From Lusitaniella coriacea LEGE 07157 (GTDB taxonomy: Bacteria > Cyanobacteriota > Cyanobacteriia > Cyanobacteriales > Spirulinaceae): a stretch of DNA of 64,000 nucleotides. Below are positions 17,332 to 25,474 of the stretch, one piece after another (within the stretch, counting starts at the first letter, position 1; each line of letters opens with the position of its first letter). A program made the translations under genes and the position numbers. The DNA is taken from assembly GCF_015207425.1 (NCBI RefSeq), contig NZ_JADEWZ010000018.1, positions 58,201 through 122,200 of the forward strand. The letters run 5' to 3'. The notes beneath the pieces were generated by a model that did not search any database, was not told the origin of the DNA, and worked only from the letters and a program-made list of their open reading frames with translations.

Positions 17332-18423
17332 ATGACATTTTCTCTTTCTTCCCCCCAACCTAAAGTTTCTCGCATTCTCGCCCAACGCAACGCGGATTCG
17401 CCTCAACTCTGGCTGAGTGCGATTGTTGCTTCGATTGCCATTCATCTCACCTTGGGCTGGATGTTGCGTTTCCTGCTCCTGGAAGGTCGATCTGTCGAGC
17501 AATCCGGGCAAAAGATCATTCCGATTGAAATGGTCGCGATCGCGTCTCCCAAGCCGAAATCTCCCGCGCGATCGCGGCCTCAACCCAAAACCCTACAACC
17601 GAAGCCTCGTCAACCCAGAACGCAGCAACCGCAGTTTGAGCGCCCCTCTCGTACTCCCCTTTTTACACCCAATGCAGCCCCCGCGCGGGGCAAATCCTGG
17701 CGTAGATATCGCTCCAATGGTGCGGGAAATCCTGCCGATGGTTCCTTAGAAGCCTTGAATGGCAATACTCCCTTAACCCCCGCCGACAGATACGAGCGCA
17801 ATCGCCATGTTTCCCGTGCCAATCCCGGTGGTGCGTCGAGTTCGAGCAATCCCTCGGCACAGGGGGGATCGGGGTCAGAAAATCAACCTTGGCGCGATCG
17901 CGCCTCTACGCACCAAAGAACTGCAAACTCCTCCCCCACTCGACAAACCGAACCCTCGCCAACAAGAACGGCTACCCCCTCTAGCAATACCAATCGCACA
18001 CCCCCTCAACCCTCGCAGAACCCAGCTTCAAGCAATTCTGGCTCAACGGCTCCCGCTCAATCTCCCAAAAGTACTGGATTGAGTGCTAATTTAATGAGTT
18101 TGAATCCCGAACAACGGGATGGTTTGAACATTTCTCAACCCGCACAACTCAAACGCCAACCGCCTTCTTACGTGCTTCCGTCGGGAATAGAATTACAGGA
18201 AGAAGTTGTCTTGAAAACGATTATTGAGATTAACGCCAACGGGAAACCCATCGTTCATGCGAGACTCACTCAAGTGATACAGGGGAATATTGCACCGGAT
18301 AAAGCCGGACAACTTGCCAAACAAATTATCGAACAATGGGAGTTCGATCCCACCTACAAGGAAGGACAACCGCACCTGCACGATTACCAAATTGAGATGA
18401 TAATTCGTCCGATTTTTGGCTAA
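17332..18423 (+). CDS. TonB-like energy transducer or periplasm-spanning protein
   Basis: A 363-residue protein with a single membrane helix near residues 26-50 (IVASIAIHLTLGWMLRFLLL). A long Pro/Ser/Gln-rich spacer (about 65-250) follows, and then a compact C-terminal domain from about 265 (IELQEEVVLKTIIEINANG... to YQIEMIIRPIFG) that resembles the TonB C-terminal fold. The layout fits a TonB-type protein that spans the periplasm to act on outer-membrane receptors. No exbB/exbD or receptor genes are adjacent. The SVS/His motif of canonical TonB helices is not obvious, so the function is inferred. Confidence 0.65.
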   Translation: MTFSLSSPQPKVSRILAQRNADSPQLWLSAIVASIAIHLTLGWMLRFLLLEGRSVEQSGQKIIPIEMVAIASPKPKSPARSRPQPKTLQPKPRQPRTQQPQFERPSRTPLFTPNAAPARGKSWRRYRSNGAGNPADGSLEALNGNTPLTPADRYERNRHVSRANPGGASSSSNPSAQGGSGSENQPWRDRASTHQRTANSSPTRQTEPSPTRTATPSSNTNRTPPQPSQNPASSNSGSTAPAQSPKSTGLSANLMSLNPEQRDGLNISQPAQLKRQPPSYVLPSGIELQEEVVLKTIIEINANGKPIVHARLTQVIQGNIAPDKAGQLAKQIIEQWEFDPTYKEGQPHLHDYQIEMIIRPIFG

Positions 18424-18446
18424 CAATAATCAAAATGAGTAGCAGC

Positions 18447-21400
18447 TCAAAGGAAGGCATCTTGCACTGTTCCCAACCAGTCGATCAAACTGGCTAGCTG
18501 TTTGTCAGCTTTTAAGATTCCTAATCCGCGAACTGTGACTTTTTTGGGACTATAAACAAAGCGCGATTGCAAATGTTGGGGTAAATTTTCTTTTAATAGT
18601 TTCCACGCCGGTTCTTCCATTGGTGTTTCGAGGATAACGTGTTGCTTTCCTTCGGGTTTGATGCGCGAAAAACCGAGAGATTTGGCAATTTGTTTGAGTT
18701 CGACAATTTGTAATAATTGCCGTGCGGGGGGTGGAATTTCGCCGTAGCGATCGCGCCAATCTTCTTCAATCTGCTGGAGTTCTTTCTTAGAGGACGATCG
18801 CGCGACAATACGATAAGCGTCCATTTTCTGTTCCAAATCGGGGATATAATCGGCGGGAATAAAGGCAGTGAGTTGGAGATCGATTTGCGTGTCGTCTACT
18901 TTGGGGATTTCTTGTCCTTGGATTTCCTGGAGCGCCTCTTGTAACATATCCATGTAGAGGTCGAAGCCGATCGCGTTCATTTGTCCCGATTGTTCTGCAC
19001 CCAAAAGATTGCCTACGCCGCGAATTTCCATATCTCGCATGGCAAGTTGATACCCCGAACCCAGTTGGGTGAATTCTTGCAATGCGCGCAAGCGCTTTTT
19101 GGCGATATCGGTGAGTTGACTTTGCTTGGGATACAATAACCAAGCGTGGGCTTGAATTCCCGCCCGTCCCACTCGTCCTCGCAGTTGATAGAGTTGGGAG
19201 AGTCCGAATTTTTGTGAGTCTTCGACGATGATGGTGTTGACTCTGGGAATATCGAGTCCGGATTCGATAATGGTGGTACAAACCAACAAGTCTGCTTCGG
19301 CGTTATTGAACGCAAGCATTGTGGTTTCGAGTTCTGCGGGATCCATTTGTCCGTGCGCGATCGCGATTCTAACCCCCGGAACCATTTCTTGCAATTGTCC
19401 GGCAACTTCTTCAATCCCTTCCACCCTCGGAACCACGTAGAAAATTTGTCCCCCGCGATCGAGTTCGTTGCGAATTGCCGTTCTCACTACTTCTGGATTG
19501 TAGGATGAGAGGTGGGTTTGAATAGGACGGCGCGAGGGAGGAGGAGTCATAATTAAACTCATTTCCCGAATTCCAGAAAGGGACATATACAAGGTTCGGG
19601 GAATAGGCGTTGCGGTTAGTGTCAGAACGTCCACTTGGGTTTTTAAGGATTTAATTTTCTCTTTTTGATTGACTCCAAATCGCTGTTCTTCATCAACAAC
19701 TAATAATCCTAAGTCTTTGAATTTAATTGTTTTTCCTAGGATTTGATGGGTTCCCACCACAACATCTAATTCACCGGTTGCAAGGCGCTTCAAAATCTCT
19801 TTTCGTTCGCTAGCAGTGCGGAAGCGATTGAGTAATCCCACTTCAATAGGATACGGTGCAAAACGTTCTTTGAGCGTGTGGTAATGTTGTTGCGTTAAAA
19901 TCGTCGTGGGTGCGAGGAATGCAACCTGTTTATTGGCGCTGGTAATCACTTTGAAAATTGCGCGAACGGCAACTTCTGTTTTTCCAAATCCCACATCTCC
20001 ACAGACAAGGCGATCCATCGGGCGATCGCTTTCTAAGTCTCGCTTGACATCTTGAGTGGCTTTGAGTTGATCGGGAGTGGGTTGATAGGGAAAAGAATCT
20101 TCGAGTTCCTCTTGCCACGGGGAATCAAGAGGATACGTGTAGCCTGTTTGTTCGGCACGTTGTGCGTACAATTTCAACAGATCGATTGCAACTTTTTTAA
20201 CGGCTTTTTTTACTTTATTCTTCGTTTTCTCCCACGCCTTTCCTGACATTTTATTCAATTCAGGCGGACGTTTTCCCGTTTGGCGAAAGCGAGAAAGGGT
20301 ATCGAAACTATCGGCGGGAACGCGCAACAAACCATCGGCGTATTTAATGACTAAATATTCGCGATGTTCTAAGGGTTCTAGTTTGAGAAATTTGCCAATT
20401 CCATGACTTTTGTGAACGACGTAATCGCCGGGACGCAACTTTTCCAAATTGACTTGTTTGGATGCCGCGCGACGGCGCTTGCGAATATATCCGGCAGTGG
20501 CGAGAGAGTGTTGTCCAAAAAATTCGCGATCGGTGACAACAACAATGCGGAAAGTAGGTAAAATAAAACCTTCGAGTTCTGCCAATCCAGAATATTTAAG
20601 AGCAACAGCAGTACGCTGAATGTGCAACTTTTCAATTGCCGGGAAATCGCGAGGATTGGGAACAAATTGCGAAGGACAATCGTGTTCTTGTAAAAGCGCA
20701 ACAGAACGAGAAGGTTGAGCGGAAATCAACCAAGTATTAAATCGATCGAGTTTCATTCCCGTATAAATTTCTCGCTTCCCTCGGAGAATTTCTGCGAGTT
20801 TGGCAAACTGGTGAGGGGTTGTGGGAATGGGACGCGATGCAAGATCGAGTGCGGTGCTATTTTCTTCAACGAGTTCTGATAAATGAAGGCGATAAAATCC
20901 TTCTGCTGCGTGCAAACAATTTTCAAAGGAACGATGAATTTTAATTAAAGGAATTTCTTCTTGAGGCGCGAGTTTCCATTGTTCTTCTGAGTGTTCAACC
21001 CAACGATCGCTGTGCGCGCGACACTGTTCTGGTTCGTCGATGGCAACGATCGTATTTTCGGGTAAATAATCCAACAATGAGGCGGGTTTCTCAAAGGCAA
21101 CACCCAAAAAACGTCGCATTCCTTCTTCAACAATTTCCTCATTTTCCAATGCCGCGGCAATGATAGGAGAAAAATGGGTGGGGGTTAGGGATAATTGCGC
21201 GATCGCGTCCAAAGATCGTTGGGTGCTAGGATCGAACTCCCGTATCCTCTCCAATTCATCCCCAAACCACTCCAAACGCACTGGAAGTTCCGATGATACC
21301 GGAAACACATCCACCAAATCCCCTCGCCGACTCCACTGTCCCTCCGTCTCCACCAACGCAACCCGTTTGTATCCCAATCGCGCCAATTGCCGATCCAAAG

Positions 21401-21863
21401 TTTTTGAATCCAAATCCATTCCCGTTTGCAGCGTCAAGCAATAGGTTTGAAACACCTCCGATGGGGGGAGATGGGGTTGGAGGGATCGCTCCGTTGCCAC
21501 GATCGCAATCGGGAACTCATTTCCCTTCCCAGATAATTGAGACAACACCTGCATCTGTCCCCAAATCGTCTCGTATCCCGAACCCAATGGCTCGTAGGGC
21601 GACGCTTCTGAGGTGGGATAGAAAAAAACCTGTTTCCACCCCATCGCCTCTAATTGAGCTGCCCAGCGCCCTGCTTCTTCCAACGTGGCACAAACCGCAA
21701 ACAGATTGCACTCCTCCGCCTGCGCGAGAGTTGTCGCCACTAATCCCTTGGGGAGGCGAGACGCGCCATTGAAATGCAACGATTTTTGGGTTTGTAGCTT
21801 ATTGCGTAATTCTTGAGTGAGGGGCGATCGCGCGAGAGTGCGGATAACAGAATTAAAAGCCAT
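18447..21863 (-). CDS. mfd: Transcription-repair coupling factor
   Basis: An 1138-residue protein, close to the usual Mfd length. It recognises RNA polymerase stalled at DNA damage, pushes it off and recruits UvrA. The N-terminal UvrB-homology region contains [14 protein letters not shown]. The polymerase-interacting module has [15 protein letters not shown]. The helicase part has the Walker A motif [22 protein letters not shown] and TATPIPRT. The TRG and C-terminal TRCF domains follow ([20 protein letters not shown]). A promoter-terminator unit lies upstream of the start and might attenuate transcription. Confidence 0.97.
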   Translation of the reverse strand: MAFNSVIRTLARSPLTQELRNKLQTQKSLHFNGASRLPKGLVATTLAQAEECNLFAVCATLEEAGRWAAQLEAMGWKQVFFYPTSEASPYEPLGSGYETIWGQMQVLSQLSGKGNEFPIAIVATERSLQPHLPPSEVFQTYCLTLQTGMDLDSKTLDRQLARLGYKRVALVETEGQWSRRGDLVDVFPVSSELPVRLEWFGDELERIREFDPSTQRSLDAIAQLSLTPTHFSPIIAAALENEEIVEEGMRRFLGVAFEKPASLLDYLPENTIVAIDEPEQCRAHSDRWVEHSEEQWKLAPQEEIPLIKIHRSFENCLHAAEGFYRLHLSELVEENSTALDLASRPIPTTPHQFAKLAEILRGKREIYTGMKLDRFNTWLISAQPSRSVALLQEHDCPSQFVPNPRDFPAIEKLHIQRTAVALKYSGLAELEGFILPTFRIVVVTDREFFGQHSLATAGYIRKRRRAASKQVNLEKLRPGDYVVHKSHGIGKFLKLEPLEHREYLVIKYADGLLRVPADSFDTLSRFRQTGKRPPELNKMSGKAWEKTKNKVKKAVKKVAIDLLKLYAQRAEQTGYTYPLDSPWQEELEDSFPYQPTPDQLKATQDVKRDLESDRPMDRLVCGDVGFGKTEVAVRAIFKVITSANKQVAFLAPTTILTQQHYHTLKERFAPYPIEVGLLNRFRTASERKEILKRLATGELDVVVGTHQILGKTIKFKDLGLLVVDEEQRFGVNQKEKIKSLKTQVDVLTLTATPIPRTLYMSLSGIREMSLIMTPPPSRRPIQTHLSSYNPEVVRTAIRNELDRGGQIFYVVPRVEGIEEVAGQLQEMVPGVRIAIAHGQMDPAELETTMLAFNNAEADLLVCTTIIESGLDIPRVNTIIVEDSQKFGLSQLYQLRGRVGRAGIQAHAWLLYPKQSQLTDIAKKRLRALQEFTQLGSGYQLAMRDMEIRGVGNLLGAEQSGQMNAIGFDLYMDMLQEALQEIQGQEIPKVDDTQIDLQLTAFIPADYIPDLEQKMDAYRIVARSSSKKELQQIEEDWRDRYGEIPPPARQLLQIVELKQIAKSLGFSRIKPEGKQHVILETPMEEPAWKLLKENLPQHLQSRFVYSPKKVTVRGLGILKADKQLASLIDWLGTVQDAFL

Positions 21864-21950
21864 TGGAAGTCAGGATGAACACATCGAACTAACTACCATA
21901 CTACGGAAGACTCTACAATTTATTGGAATCTAACGACAAGGGTAAAATTG

Positions 21951-21979
21951 AAAAAAAAAGAGAGCCACCGAGGTGACTC
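21951..21979 (-). terminator. Rho-independent terminator upstream of mfd
   Basis: GAGTCACC and GGTGGCTC on the minus strand (21979-21962) form an 8-bp stem with one wobble pair and a two-base loop. They are followed by TCTTTTTTTTT (21961-21951). It is 88 bases before the mfd start codon, on the same strand, and no protein gene lies just upstream on that strand. Confidence 0.75.
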
Positions 21980-22004
21980 CCCCAATCATCAGGGTGCATC
22001 TACT
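21951..22004 (-). ncRNA. Candidate small RNA or mfd leader transcript
   Basis: On the minus strand a promoter-like pair (22012-22040) is followed about 25 bases later by a hairpin and a T tract. The predicted transcript is only ~55 bases, contains no start codon with a useful frame, and ends at a standard terminator. It could be a free small RNA or a premature-termination product of the mfd leader. It lacks the CUCCUCAC core I associate with Yfr1, so I do not assign it to a known family. Confidence 0.45.
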
Positions 22005-22011
22005 ACTTAGA

Positions 22012-22040
22012 AATATAACACAAGGGGTGGGGGGTGTCAC
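22012..22040 (-). promoter_or_regulatory. Sigma-70-type promoter candidate for the small RNA or mfd
   Basis: Minus-strand GTGACA (22040-22035), a 17-base spacer and TATATT (22017-22012) match the TTGACA/TATAAT consensus at five of six positions each. The -35 box overlaps the palindrome GGGGGGTG-T-CACCCCCC at 22029-22045, which could itself be an operator or a hairpin. Confidence 0.5.
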
Positions 22041-22045
22041 CCCCC
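22029..22045. repeat. Perfect 8-bp inverted repeat in the mfd / DUF1361 gap
   Basis: GGGGGGTG and CACCCCCC flank a single T. It overlaps the predicted -35 box described above. The rest of the 319-base gap 21864-22182 shows only the terminator and promoter, plus the AAGGAGG ribosome-binding site of the DUF1361 gene. Confidence 0.6.
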
Positions 22046-22182
22046 ATTAAGATTTTTAGGGAAATTTTTGTTAATTAATCCTAGGTTTCTGGATAAGCCA
22101 CTCTAATGAATGTAGTCGTTATACTGAGCTTCGCAAGAACCTCGTTTGCAAACAACGCTTTGATTCGTTTCTAAGGAGGAAA

Positions 22183-22830
22183 ATGAAAAGCCTATTACTT
22201 CACGTCTGGAATGCATTAAGCCTCTATAGCGGTTGGATGGCTTGGAATCTATTTTTAGCTTTTATTCCTTTTGCCTTAAGTCTCTTACTCTTTCGTCAGA
22301 GCGGACGCTCTCGTACAATCCTGTGGTGGGTTGCTTTTGTCGTCTTTATTGCCTTTTTACCCAACGCCCCTTACCTGCTCACCGATATTATCCACCTCAT
22401 CCGAGCTACTCGCGACGACTTTTCCATTTGGGTTATTACCCTTGTTTTCATCCCCCAACACACCTTAGTCATTCTCGCGGGTTTTGAAGCCTACGTTCTC
22501 TCCTTAATGAACTTTGGCAGTTATTTACGCGCCCAAGGATCTGGTAAATTTGTTCTTTGGGTCGAGTTAATCACCCACGCACTCTGTTCGGTTGGAATTT
22601 ATCTGGGACGCTTCTTGCGGTTTAACAGTTGGGATCTCGTCACTGCTCCCGATCGCGTGGCTTACAGTATTATTGACGATCTGACAGCGAAACGTCCTAT
22701 TTTTGTAATGGCTGTCACCTTCGTCATTTTGACGGTTTTATACTGGCTCTTCAAACAAATTAATCTAGGACTGATGCTGAGAATTCGTACCGCGCGCACT
22801 GCAAAATCGATCCCCGCGCGATCGCGCTAA
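22183..22830 (+). CDS. DUF1361 family integral membrane protein
   Basis: A 215-residue inner-membrane protein with about six hydrophobic segments. The family signature is seen in LPNAPYLLTDIIHLI and GIYLGRFLRFNSWD. A strong AAGGAGG lies five bases before the ATG. The function of DUF1361 is unknown. The C-terminal tail is basic and ends at an HIP1-containing sequence. It is divergent from mfd. Confidence 0.82.
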   Translation: MKSLLLHVWNALSLYSGWMAWNLFLAFIPFALSLLLFRQSGRSRTILWWVAFVVFIAFLPNAPYLLTDIIHLIRATRDDFSIWVITLVFIPQHTLVILAGFEAYVLSLMNFGSYLRAQGSGKFVLWVELITHALCSVGIYLGRFLRFNSWDLVTAPDRVAYSIIDDLTAKRPIFVMAVTFVILTVLYWLFKQINLGLMLRIRTARTAKSIPARSR

Positions 22831-22831
22831 T

Positions 22832-23149
22832 TCAATCAATCAAGCAGCTCCTTCCTTCAAACTTGCTAGAATTTCTATAATTCCCCATCGATGCGCGATC
22901 GTATTCCTGTGCTGCGACGAGCAGATTGGACAAGGCTTGAACCGCGTCACTATCTGCCTGGGGAGACCATACAACCGCTTCAGTTGATGAGAGTTGGTGC
23001 AGAAGTGAGTTTTCTTCGCTACTCTCTTGTGCTGGTTCTAAGCGACATCCGTCCTCTTCGGCAACTGCAAGGAGAAGAAAGTGGATCAGTCGAAGTTTAT
23101 CTTGATGGGATAGTTGACTGACTGTTGGTAAAAGTTCGCTGAACAGCAT
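22832..23149 (-). CDS. Small cyanobacterial protein of unknown function, toxin-antitoxin-like context
   Basis: The segment LFSELLPTVSQLSHQDKLRL, followed by IHFLLLAVAEEDG and a later VVWSPQADSDAVQALSNLL, recalls a family of small cyanobacterial proteins that often lie beside toxin-antitoxin genes. The frame can extend to an ATG at 23230, but residues before MLFSEL look unlike the family, so I use 23149 (105 residues). The tail after position ~85 looks eroded. No function can be stated. A competing rightward frame on the other strand is considered a shadow. Confidence 0.5.
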   Translation of the reverse strand: MLFSELLPTVSQLSHQDKLRLIHFLLLAVAEEDGCRLEPAQESSEENSLLHQLSSTEAVVWSPQADSDAVQALSNLLVAAQEYDRASMGNYRNSSKFEGRSCLID

Positions 23150-23273
23150 AACTTGTGATGGGTATCGACAATCTACGTCCAGTTTAACGGCCGTTTGCTG
23201 TACTGACGCGATCGCGCTCAACATGAACATTGGGCGATTCTTTGTGATAGATTTAGTTGTTAGAATTAAATAG

Positions 23274-23480
23274 CTAATTTTGTCGCGTAACTCTAATCAA
23301 AAATCGTAGCGCTTCATTGACTGCATCAGCATCGGGGAACATCTCCGCAACATCCGGTTCCAAACGAACAGTTACTCCCCCAAAGCTTTTACGTCCAGAA
23401 CCTAATTTTCTAACTCTTAGATTCTTTAGGTTGTACTCTGAGCGCAGTTCATCTTCCATTTCTAGCTTATCCTTCTTCAT
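23274..23480 (-). CDS. brnA: BrnA-like antitoxin
   Basis: A 68-residue protein with a basic N-terminal half and VTVRLEPDVAEMFPDADAVN followed by EALRFLIRVTRQ, which fits the C-terminal ribbon-helix-helix-like part of BrnA antitoxins. It overlaps the 3' end of the brnT gene by 14 bases, the usual toxin-first order for this module. It would neutralise BrnT and repress the operon. Confidence 0.8.
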   Translation of the reverse strand: MKKDKLEMEDELRSEYNLKNLRVRKLGSGRKSFGGVTVRLEPDVAEMFPDADAVNEALRFLIRVTRQN

Positions 23481-23739
23481 AAACTTCGCGTTCGGATCGT
23501 GTTACTTCCCTAGCACTAATGAGACGAATTGAATCTTTTCTTTCTGTATATGACACAATTAGCAAACGTCCTCGTTGTGACTCCCCAACAATAAGATAAC
23601 GCTCTTCATCATCTGAATGGTCTGGATCGTAGAAGTCGATGTAAAGTGGATCGTCAAAGACTGTTTTAGCTTCTTCAAATTCCACTCCGTGCTTAGATAA
23701 ATTCCTTGCTGCTTTGTTTTCATCCCACTCAAACTTCAC
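23467..23739 (-). CDS. brnT: BrnT family ribonuclease toxin
   Basis: A 90-residue protein with the family hallmarks FEWDENKAARNLSKHGVEFE, VFDDPLYIDFYD, and RLLIVSYTERKDSIRLISAR near the C-terminus. BrnT is a small RelE-fold ribonuclease that inhibits translation until bound by BrnA. All usual segments are present, so it is probably intact. Confidence 0.88.
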   Translation of the reverse strand: MKFEWDENKAARNLSKHGVEFEEAKTVFDDPLYIDFYDPDHSDDEERYLIVGESQRGRLLIVSYTERKDSIRLISAREVTRSEREVYEEG

Positions 23740-23746
23740 GTATTTA

Positions 23747-23902
23747 CTAGAGTTGTTCTAACTTTTGTAGGGTTTCGATATCCGCGTGCAAATCTTCGAG
23801 ATCGTAATGAACGCAAATTCCACGCTTCGCGAGTTCTAATCGCAATTCGGCTTCTGACAACTTTGCAGCCTGAAGAATTTCATTGGGAATGACAACGCTC
23901 AT
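23747..23902 (-). pseudogene. UPF0175 antitoxin-like protein with an internal in-frame deletion
   Basis: The N-terminus MSVVIPNEILQAAKLSEAEL and the C-terminus KRGICVHYDLEDLHADIETL are both typical of UPF0175 proteins, but only ~51 residues are present instead of about 80. The central part, which normally holds the helix-turn-helix (segment like EKLSLGKASELAGM), is missing and the frame is kept across the junction. The ATG at 23902 is used because it begins the conserved MSVVIP. The product is unlikely to bind DNA. No toxin partner is adjacent. Confidence 0.7.
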
Positions 23903-23994
23903 GGTCTTTAATTCTGCATGATAGCTGCATCTTAGCATTTTCTCCCGTTTGGGCGCGATCGTTTACTCTGAAGATTGTGATGTTAGGCTCCTTC

Positions 23995-25275
23995 TTACTG
24001 ACTTTTTTCTGATTCTGTTTTTGCTGGTGAGGATGGCAATAATTCTTGTATTTTTTCTACCCATTTCGGAAATCCAGATGGAAATAACTTGGGGTAAATA
24101 ATGAGTAACAGTATTCCCATAAGAGCGGAGAAGAAAGAGAAAATAATTTGTCCATTTTGCATCCAAGTCAGAAAATTAGTTAATTTTGACTTAAGATTTG
24201 TGAAACTTGAAGATTCTTCTATTATTGAAACATCTACATTTAAATTTTCTACAATTCTATCTTTTGTGTGAATAGTATTAGCTAGGCAAACAAAATCATA
24301 TGTTTTTTTGTATTCTTGATTGTGAATTAAATCTCTATGATCGTAAGTCCGCTTAAATAATTCAAATGAATAAATCGTGCTAATTTTCTTAGACCTGAGA
24401 ATCATATATAGATCGACTAAGTAGCTTTTAAGAACAGCAGTTACGTCAAAAATATGTAAAATGCGATCTCCATCTCTCAGAAAATAATCAATCTCTTCTT
24501 CTAGTTCTTGATAAAACATTACTTTAGTATCAAGATAAAGATTTTCTATTTCTCCATATCGCTTTTGACTAATAGAGTCTATTTCAATATCTATTGATTC
24601 CCATTTATCTCCATCTTTCTTCAAATAAATTGCTTTTAGCAAGCTACTTATTTGGGTTTTGATATTTTGTTTTAATCTATCTAACTTATCCCTTGCTCTA
24701 TTGATCTTTCCTTTATCTTCTATGATTTCTATCAAAATAGCCTGACTGATATTCTCGTAATAGGATTTACAATGAGCAATGACGTTGATATATGGATCGG
24801 GAATCTCAGATGTTGTAAAAATATAAAGTTTGGTTTCCGTCATATCTTTAATTTTTGTCACTTTATCATTGCAATTATCGATTTTGATTGAGCCTTTAAT
24901 TGTTTGTTTGACAATCATAAGATTATTAATTGCTTGAGAGATATTTTTTCCTACTCCACAACTCATTGATAAACCAGTATATCCAGAAAAAATTTGTGTT
25001 ATTTTTTCCAAGAACTGATGATTATATTGCTCAGAGTCATACTTGATTAATATGTCATCTCCTCCAGAAATGATGATGTTTGCACCTTCTGATAAATGAA
25101 TAAAACTTTCGATTTTAAAAATTGCAAATTTAATGCTTTCCGATAAGCGTGATGCTTCTTTGATTTTACCGTTATTTAGCAAATTCTCTATGGAAATTCC
25201 AATGTTGTCTCCATCAAAGAAAGCATACTTAAAAGTTTTTGATTGAGTCGGATGACTTTCATGAATTATTTGCAT
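23995..25275 (-). CDS. mCpol (minimal CRISPR polymerase) - CARF-like - transmembrane fusion protein; candidate cyclic-nucleotide guard system
   Basis: A 426-residue protein. Residues ~15-132 have the pattern of the Cas10-type palm domain in its minimal form: FFDGDNIG (19-26), an SGGDDIL turn with GGDD at 71-74, and a glycine loop SCGVGK (105-110) followed by a helix with Lys. All metal-binding acids look present, so it may make a cyclic or linear oligonucleotide. Residues ~148-335 alternate strands and helices (KLYIFTTSEIPD; ILHIFDVTAVLKSYLVDLYM, 272-291) in a way that suggests a CARF-like nucleotide sensor. One membrane helix lies at ~377-398 (IIFSFFSALMGILLLIIY). Known Panoptes-type systems encode mCpol and a membrane effector as separate proteins. 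The gene is AT-rich and lacks HIP1 sites, a sign of transfer. No cas genes or CRISPR arrays are nearby. Confidence 0.72.
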   Translation of the reverse strand: MQIIHESHPTQSKTFKYAFFDGDNIGISIENLLNNGKIKEASRLSESIKFAIFKIESFIHLSEGANIIISGGDDILIKYDSEQYNHQFLEKITQIFSGYTGLSMSCGVGKNISQAINNLMIVKQTIKGSIKIDNCNDKVTKIKDMTETKLYIFTTSEIPDPYINVIAHCKSYYENISQAILIEIIEDKGKINRARDKLDRLKQNIKTQISSLLKAIYLKKDGDKWESIDIEIDSISQKRYGEIENLYLDTKVMFYQELEEEIDYFLRDGDRILHIFDVTAVLKSYLVDLYMILRSKKISTIYSFELFKRTYDHRDLIHNQEYKKTYDFVCLANTIHTKDRIVENLNVDVSIIEESSSFTNLKSKLTNFLTWMQNGQIIFSFFSALMGILLLIIYPKLFPSGFPKWVEKIQELLPSSPAKTESEKSQ

Positions 25276-25288
25276 AACAAAAATTAAA

Positions 25289-25318
25289 ACTCAATATTTT
25301 TCTTGTTTTTAATTGAGT
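25289..25318. promoter_or_regulatory. Inverted repeat upstream of the mCpol gene
   Basis: ACTCAAT at 25289-25295 and ATTGAGT at 25312-25318 form a 7-bp stem around a 16-base AT-rich loop. On the minus strand the stem is followed by TTTTAATTTTTG and then the ATG of the mCpol gene at 25275, which has no clear ribosome-binding site. It could be an operator or an attenuator-like structure. Confidence 0.35.
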
Positions 25319-25474
25319 CTCTTTCCAGATTTAGAAACAAACATTTATAAGCACTATTCTTTTTTCTAGCAAGTTTTGTAACTTAGAATTATAAACCGAA
25401 TAGAAATCAAATTAATTGTCAGTAGCTTGATCTTTGATAATAGCATTTTTTTTAACCTGTTTCTTTCCTTAAGA

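Noticed and set aside
22891..23121. Rightward frame of 76 residues opposite the small minus-strand gene
   Set aside because: The minus-strand reading has a recognisable family pattern (SELLPTVSQLSHQDKL) while this one is Arg-rich without a ribosome-binding site.
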